Source: Plecoglossus altivelis
Lineage: Eukaryota > Chordata > Actinopteri > Osmeriformes > Plecoglossidae
DNA: 64,000 nucleotides
Reading direction: 5' to 3'
Assembly (NCBI GenBank): GCA_036571765.1
Contig: BROE01000007.1
Coordinates: 6,601,636-6,665,635 of the forward strand
Each line of letters begins with the position of its first letter. Position 1 is the first letter of the stretch. Below the pieces are notes generated by a model. That model was not told the origin of the DNA. It did not search any database and worked only from the letters and a program-made list of their open reading frames with translations. The translations under genes and the position numbers were made by a program. Below, piece after piece: positions 58,656-64,000 of this stretch.

Positions 58656-59595
58656 GAGACAGACAGACAGAGAGACAGAGACAGAGAGACAGAGGGAGGG
58701 AGTTTGAGGGATGAATTATTGTGGGGGGGATAATGTTGATTTGAGTAATGGATCTTGAAATGGGTGTTTTACTTTGGGTGCCTTAGTCAGTGTGGCCATA
58801 AGCTTTTAAAAATAGAGATGCACTCACACACCATTGCAAGTGCTGTATGTAACAATCAGTTACTGTCATAGGCCTACTTTTTGCCACTTTTATCAATACG
58901 AATACACATCATAATGAACACGTGATTATAACCATTGACGGAGATAGTAGTGTAGCCGTACTATTGGCCTACATGTCTGCGTCACATGAAAATAGTGACT
59001 CTTCCTTTAATTTATGGGCGTGTCAAGGCCGAAACAACTCTTTCACTTTTAACCTGAGAAAGCCTAAAGGAACATTGGTTTCTAAGTACCAGCAACTTAT
59101 CAAAAAAAATTCATTTTTTCAAACAAGGCATTAGAATTAGCTGACCCTACTATACCAAGATAACCGGGTTAACTAACAAGAGTAAGTTGTTGCCGTATTT
59201 GGATGAGAATCGGCTTCTAGACTTTACAGTAATTATGTACACTTTGGCTCGCTAGTGGCAAAAGATAGTAGGCTAAATGCATTTCATGGCGTCTCGTCTT
59301 ACTGGAACAAAACGCAATTTCACATTGTGTTGTTTGATTTAGCAGCTATTTAGAAATCATAAGCACAGTGCAACTCAGTGATGATGTGTCTAATACAGTA
59401 GTCTGCTCAATTGATTAGCCTACTATTCTAACTTGGTCAGTAGCCAACAACTAAATGTACATGTTGAAAATATTACACAGGCCGTTGTGAAAGATATTCG
59501 GAGTGTTTAAGTGTCATTTTGACTCCCATACTTTGGGTTGAAATGATTAAGGGCGCAACTACTCCTAACCATGTATACGTGTTCTTTCGTTACAG
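58336..59595. promoter_or_regulatory. Divergent promoter region of nrap and casp7
   Basis: About 1.26 kb between the start codons. A perfect MEF2 consensus, TTAAAAATAG, is at 58806-58815 and an E-box of the MyoD type, CAGCTG, at 58588-58593; both suit muscle expression of nrap. CACGTG is at 58919-58924. A GA tract (58618-58651, extended by GACAGA units) lies between. CAG just before the casp7 ATG (59595) looks like an acceptor, so casp7 has an upstream non-coding exon, perhaps within this stretch. No clear TATA box is tied to either gene. Confidence 0.5.
58618..58651. repeat. (GA)n microsatellite, compound with GACAGA
   Basis: About 17 GA units followed by GACAGACAGAGAGACAGAG to about 58693. 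Confidence 0.93.
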
Positions 59596-62500
59596 ATGGC
59601 AGAAGAATCTGAGATTCCAAAGTTCGAGCCAGATGAGATGTATGAAGGAGACTCTACCGACGCCAGACCTGATCGAAAGGGAAGATTCCTTCTCTTTGGA
59701 CGGTGAGCCCAACAGTCATAGGCAAACAGTCTCACGTAAAAGACAACAGCCCAACTGCCCAACAGCCCACAGACAAGTTTGTGAAATACAGAGCGACACG
59801 AATGAGCATACCAATGTCTACTGACACGTTTTGAAACAACAGGAAATTCAGGGATCTAGCTGGGCTAGTGGTTTTATCGTCCTTCTCAGGGTTAGATTTG
59901 TTTGAATTATACAGGTACATTTTTCAAACCAGGAAGGGGTTTTGGCAGATAAGTTCTTGTCTGTGATCAGGAGGGGGCTCCACTAACATAGTAACGTATG
60001 GGCTGTAGACGTTCATTTAGAAAATCCAAGTGAGTTGCATCACAGTGTGCATGAGTTTCTAGAATGAAAAGATCCCAGTCGAGCTTGAACCCAGGTATCC
60101 AGGTGTAACCTAGAGCCATAAAGTATTCTAACAGAGTGCAAAGGGAAAACTGCCCGCCAGGTGGCGCTATATGGAAAGCTGAACTGACCATGGACGCTAG
60201 TAAGACTCATGTTGTGAATACCATCCACCTGAACATATTCACGTAATCTAGGCCTGTTCACAGAATGACAGAAACATGAGAAAAGGATGCTCTGTGAGAT
60301 ACCAATAAGTCTCATAGTTATCCTCCAATTAGCGAGATGACTATTATTCATATTATTATCATAACATATACTGTTATCTATATATATATTGAAGTTTTTC
60401 CCCTCACTGTAAATAGTTAGCGTACATGCAACAGCATTCTAGAGTACAGTATGTAATTTGTCCCTAGCTTACATGTAGAACATCAGTGAGATCTAACCAA
60501 CATGTCAGATTACAACTTGTTACTGCTACCCATGTACAGTGTATGACACCGTTACCAAGCCCTCAGCTTCACCTAACAGCACACTGACGATCCGCTAGGC
60601 TATGTGTCATAACTGTGTCATAACTGCACATGTGCGCGTGTGCGAGAGGCTGATTCTGGGCTAGTCAGCAGAGCTTCCTGCTCGGTGCCCTGTGTGACCT
60701 CAGCAGTGGGGTGGAGGGGCCAGGTATGAATAGGCTTTTGGAAAGCTCTGGTGGGGTGGCGCGCCTGCTGACTAAGGGGGCTGACAGTGCACCGCCCATG
60801 TCCACATCACGGGCCAGTCCAGTCTCCATACTGTGCAGAGAGCTTGTCAGGATCCTATCGCAAGGTCAAAATCCAAAGTATACATCCCTCAAACACCCCC
60901 CCCCCCCAACAAAAAAAACCGGAAGCGACAGCTGGAGGGTCAATCAGGGAAAATCAGAAAAAGAACAAAGCGCGACGATAGGAGCAACACATTTCAGATG
61001 CAGAGTGGCGTGGCGCTTAATGAGGAACCCAGGTAAGGACTCCCCTCCTACCTTCCCTCCTCCTTCCCCCAACCCCTCCTCCCTGCCTCTCATCCCTCCC
61101 TCCTCCCATCCCCTACCCCTCCTCCCCTGCCCCATCCCCTCTTCCCTCCCCTCCTCCCTGCCCCATCCCCTCTTCCCTCCCCTCCTCCCTCCCCCATCCC
61201 CTCCTCTCTTTCCCCCTCCCTCCCCCATCACCGCCATCCCCTCCCCCTCCCCCCTGGGTCACACAGTTGGGGCTCTTTGCCCATTCTCAGACTTCCTATA
61301 CAGTGGCACCATGGGGGAGAGCTCTGTAAAGTTCTGGATAACCTGTGAAGTGGAGTGTGGCCAGGTGGGCTGTTTGTGTGTGTGGGCATGTGTGTGTGTG
61401 TGTGTGTGTGGGGGGGGGGGGGGGGCGTGTATACCTGAGCATGAGTTCCTATTGTTATAGTGGTAACCTGATGACTAATCTCTTCTGGAAACGGTTCTGA
61501 CATTGTCAGCCCCAAAAGGCCACTGTGGTGCACCTATCTGGATGAATCCCTTTGAGAATGGAAATATGACAGGTCTGTGAGAATTGTCACTCATGTGAAA
61601 GATTGACTCTGTCGCTGGATATCCTTTGATTAGCTTATGATTTCTTAATAGCTGCGCAAGCTAAACATGTTATAGCTTCATTGTGAACCCTCCAGTGGAT
61701 TTCTGCGACCGCTTTGGCCATGACTTTAATGCCTTATTTGAAAATGTATGTGCTCTATGGTCTCTGAGTAAGTGGTTCTGGGCGTTTTGGAATATTGTGA
61801 TTGATTCTGTAAGCTGCGGTGAGGATTGTCTCTCTGGATGAAGGTTAGCTGGATATGTTGAGAAATGCTTGTCCATGCGTGTGTTCAGGTAATGGAAATG
61901 CAAATGTTCTGACTGTAAACGACTTCTGAAGGTGTCGTTCTTCAGTTTTCCTACTTGCGCCGTGGTCGTTTGATAGAGGACTCCAGATGTGGTGATCTGC
62001 TCCTCACTAAGCAGTAAACCCTGCTCAGATCCTCCTATCATATTTCAGTTGTTAAGGTTGAGTGTTGCTTTCCATGTATTGCGTTCTGTCATTAGACACA
62101 TTTGGAATTCTAAGGACTTAGGTCCTTATACTGAGGTCTAGTATAGAATAGGTCAAATCCTATGTCAGAAAATTCTAGATTGAGATCTGTGTACCAGGTT
62201 AACTGAATGAAGTGCGTTAAACAAACATGTTTGTCGGTAGCCGGTAGCAGTGGATGAACTCTAGTCTTATTTGAGTTTTTATGCAGAACAGGTTGCAGTG
62301 TTTCCGTCGACAACAAGTCTACGCCACAATCGTTTGGGATTTTCCAATGGAATGTAGCTTTCCTACACAATGCTGTCGGTCTGAAACGTGTGTGTAACAT
62401 GCCTCTGTGTGTTCATCCCCAGTAATAAGAATAAGGATGGCCAGGCGCGGGAGCAGGATTACTCTTCTGAAAGCCATTACAGAATCGTTTCACCAACATT

Positions 62501-63836
62501 CCAGTATAAGATGAGCCACCAGCAAGTGGGCAAGTGCATCATCATCAACAACAAGAACTTTGACGAAAAGACGGGTATGGACTTTGTTCATTTAAGGGAA
62601 ACGATGGGTTGGGCACACTGCTTTTACATATCTGATTGTCTAAACTGACAAATTGCTTATCATCGGTTACCGCCTTTGAGGCTTTTTGCAGTTCCGTAGA
62701 GATTATCTCCGGAATGTTCCATCATATAAGTGAAACCAGGCCTCTCAGCCACCAAAGACATTGTGGAGGAGAGATTGAAAGAGGAGAGATTCCTTTCCTT
62801 TTAGTCCCTGGCAAACATTCTCAATCACTGGGTTCTGTCCTGTGATCCTTTCAGTTTACCTTTAAGAGAAACATGGATGCCTCTGAATTCATACAGAAAG
62901 GCTCATGTGTGTCTTATAAAGAAATGATAACAGAAGTAACCTTGTGTCATGTACTTAGTTATACTTAATAACGTTATTCCATTGTTTGACTTATAATTGG
63001 TCTTGACTTGATGATTACTGAAACATGTGTAGAAATGGACATATTTGAACGTAGCCATTTAAAAGCTGTGATTCTAGTAAGGCTGTGGTTCTAGTAAGGC
63101 TGTGACGTCCTGTGCTGCAGGGATGAATGTACGCAACGGCACGGACAGAGACGCAGGCGAGCTGTTCAAGTGCTTCAAGAGCCTGGGCTTCCAGGTCTGC
63201 ATCTACAACGACCAGACCTGTGAGAAGATGGAGCGGCTGCTCAGAGAGGGTGAGGCACCAGCCACGGTGGGGCTCCCAGGGGCCAAGCCCTGCGGGCGGC
63301 TAATGAGTGGGAGTCTTGAGTGGAGAACTTGAGGAAACCAGTGGTCAAGTGTGGCTAACAAGGCATCCAACTCTCCGTAATTAGACTTAGGTCATTAGAA
63401 CAGCGTGCACTTTGGGCTTTATGTGAAGCACTTCGCTTTGATTAGATTTTCTGTGTTTGGACTGACCGTGTGTGACATTTCTATTTGAAATGACACAGCA
63501 TGTTGTTTGTGCAGTTGCCCTGCTAAATATGGCCAGGTTCAAATGCCTAGCTAAATGGTGGAAAGTTCTGGCAGCCAAATGTGAACGTGTGAGCAGTGTG
63601 TTCTGGACGTGTACATCTTGTCTCTTTTTCCTGTTCTTCTTCTCTTCGATCTGGCCCCAGCCTCGGAGGAGGACCACACTGACAGCTCGTGCTTCGCCTG
63701 CATCCTGCTGAGTCACGGTGAGGAGGGCATGATCTATGGCACGGACGGAGCCATGCCCATCAAGACCATGACGTCGCTCTTCAGGGGAGACATGTGCAAG
63801 AGCTTAGTGGGCAAGCCCAAACTCTTCTTTATTCAG
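59596..63836 (+). CDS. casp7: Caspase-7 (executioner caspase), 3' end outside the window
   Basis: Four coding exons: 59596-59702, 62423-62574, 63121-63249, 63661-63836, phases 0-2-1-1-0, coding residues 1-188. Reads MAEESEIPKF, then DSTD (19-22), matching the site where mammalian caspase-7 loses its propeptide (DSVD), then the large subunit: KCIIINNKNFDEKTG, NVRNGTDRDAGELFKCFKSLGF, SCFACILLSHGEEG with catalytic His148, and KPKLFFIQ. The next residues should be ACRG with the catalytic Cys, in an exon after 64000. The enzyme cleaves after DEVD-like sites (PARP, p23 and others) in apoptosis. Caspase-3 is the closest alternative, but the position beside nrap and the DSTD-type propeptide favour casp7. 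Confidence 0.93.
60998..61032 (+). CDS. casp7: Candidate alternative first coding exon of casp7
   Basis: ATG at 60998 opens MQSGVALNEEP and reaches the strong donor CAG/GTAAGG at 61033 in phase 2, the same phase as the normal exon end at 59702. Splicing to 62423 would read straight on into NKNKDGQ. The product would lack the DSTD propeptide site. Mammalian CASP7 has alternative 5' exons. Chance agreement of phase is one in three, so this is only a candidate. Confidence 0.3.
61041..61255. repeat. Pyrimidine-rich minisatellite
   Basis: Tandem CCCTCCTCCCTGCCCCATCCCCTCTT-like units, two of them identical over 31 bases (61127 and 61158). The opposite strand is Gly/Arg/Glu open only because of composition. 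Confidence 0.85.
62575..63120 (+). other. casp7 intron
   Basis: Donor GTATGG, acceptor GTGCTGCAG. A direct repeat of GTTCTAGTAAGGCTGTG-like sequence sits at about 63069-63104. Nothing else seen. Confidence 0.75.
63250..63660 (+). other. casp7 intron
   Basis: Donor GTGAGG, acceptor TGGCCCCAG. Nothing recognised. Confidence 0.75.
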
Positions 63837-64000
63837 GTGAGCATGTGTTCCCCAAACCATAGGGCCATGTTGAAGATCCTAACAGCACAAAAGATGAGGG
63901 GTGGAACTTGTTAAATGTTCAAATGAGAGGATTGCTTGTAAATTACTGGGTGGGTGTTTGAAGTGGGATTACAGGGAAATGACAGTTAAATAGAATTGCT
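63837..64000 (+). other. Start of the next casp7 intron
   Basis: Donor GTGAGC at 63837; the rest runs to the window edge without an acceptor followed by coding sequence. Confidence 0.75.

Larger units (their letters stand above)
59703..62422 (+). other. casp7 intron, 2.7 kb
   Basis: Holds a C-run/A-run at 60894-60918, a pyrimidine-rich minisatellite at 61041-61255 (31-bp units CTGCCCCATCCCCTCTTCC...), and (TG)n followed by a run of about 15 G at about 61378-61424. A candidate alternative first exon is listed separately. Otherwise unique DNA. Confidence 0.7.

Noticed and set aside
60711..61460. 249-codon plus-strand frame in the casp7 intron
   Set aside because: Most of it is translated poly-C, pyrimidine minisatellite and TG repeat; only the short stretch at 60998-61032 has splice logic.
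1..64000. A prokaryote-type system (operon, CRISPR, phage or defence island)
   Set aside because: All genes are multi-exon vertebrate genes with spliceosomal introns; the tandem repeats are microsatellites and minisatellites without spacers.

Overview
The window is vertebrate nuclear DNA, almost certainly from a ray-finned (teleost) fish. All recognisable genes are multi-exon with GT-AG introns, the DNA is very rich in CA/GT, GA/CT and tetranucleotide microsatellites, and one intron holds a tRNA-derived SINE with the tail typical of fish SINEs. Four genes can be read: dnmbp (Tuba) on +, habp2 on +, nrap on - and casp7 on + (cut by the right edge). All exon borders were placed by eye from splice consensus, reading-frame phase and remembered vertebrate orthologues; nothing was aligned by computer.

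Layout. 1-4487 is non-coding (dnmbp 5' intron or upstream DNA). 4498-31945 is dnmbp: 16 coding exons, predicted 1727 residues, six SH3 domains plus a DH-BAR core, with introns of up to 15.7 kb. Inside the longest intron, at 14820-16611, lies a large open exon coding a glutamine-rich start followed by many imperfect nine-residue Tyr-Asp-Arg/Lys repeats. It ends in the same splice phase as the last SH3-coding exon, so it is probably an alternative first exon that puts a new N-terminus on the DH-BAR part. 34038-39236 is habp2, a secreted EGF/kringle serine protease. Its penultimate exon is broken in this sequence beside a suspicious C-rich tract, so it is either misassembled or damaged. 40175-58335 (minus strand) is nrap, 43 coding exons, LIM domain plus nebulin repeats, predicted 1812 residues. 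59596-63836 holds the first four coding exons of casp7; the catalytic cysteine exon lies beyond the window.

Relations. habp2 and nrap are convergent with about 0.9 kb between stop codons. nrap and casp7 are divergent with about 1.3 kb between start codons, a stretch holding a perfect MEF2 consensus and an E-box that suit muscle expression of nrap. The order habp2-nrap-casp7 is the known vertebrate order (human 10q25); dnmbp as direct neighbour is, from memory, not the human order (human DNMBP is at 10q24). The genes do not form one pathway: cytoskeletal scaffold/GEF, plasma protease, myofibril scaffold and apoptotic protease.

No prokaryotic system, CRISPR array, intact transposon or viral gene was seen. 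The best leads are the Tyr-rich dnmbp exon, the broken habp2 exon, a possible alternative casp7 first exon, a possible premature poly(A) site in dnmbp, and unequal intron placement among nrap super-repeats.
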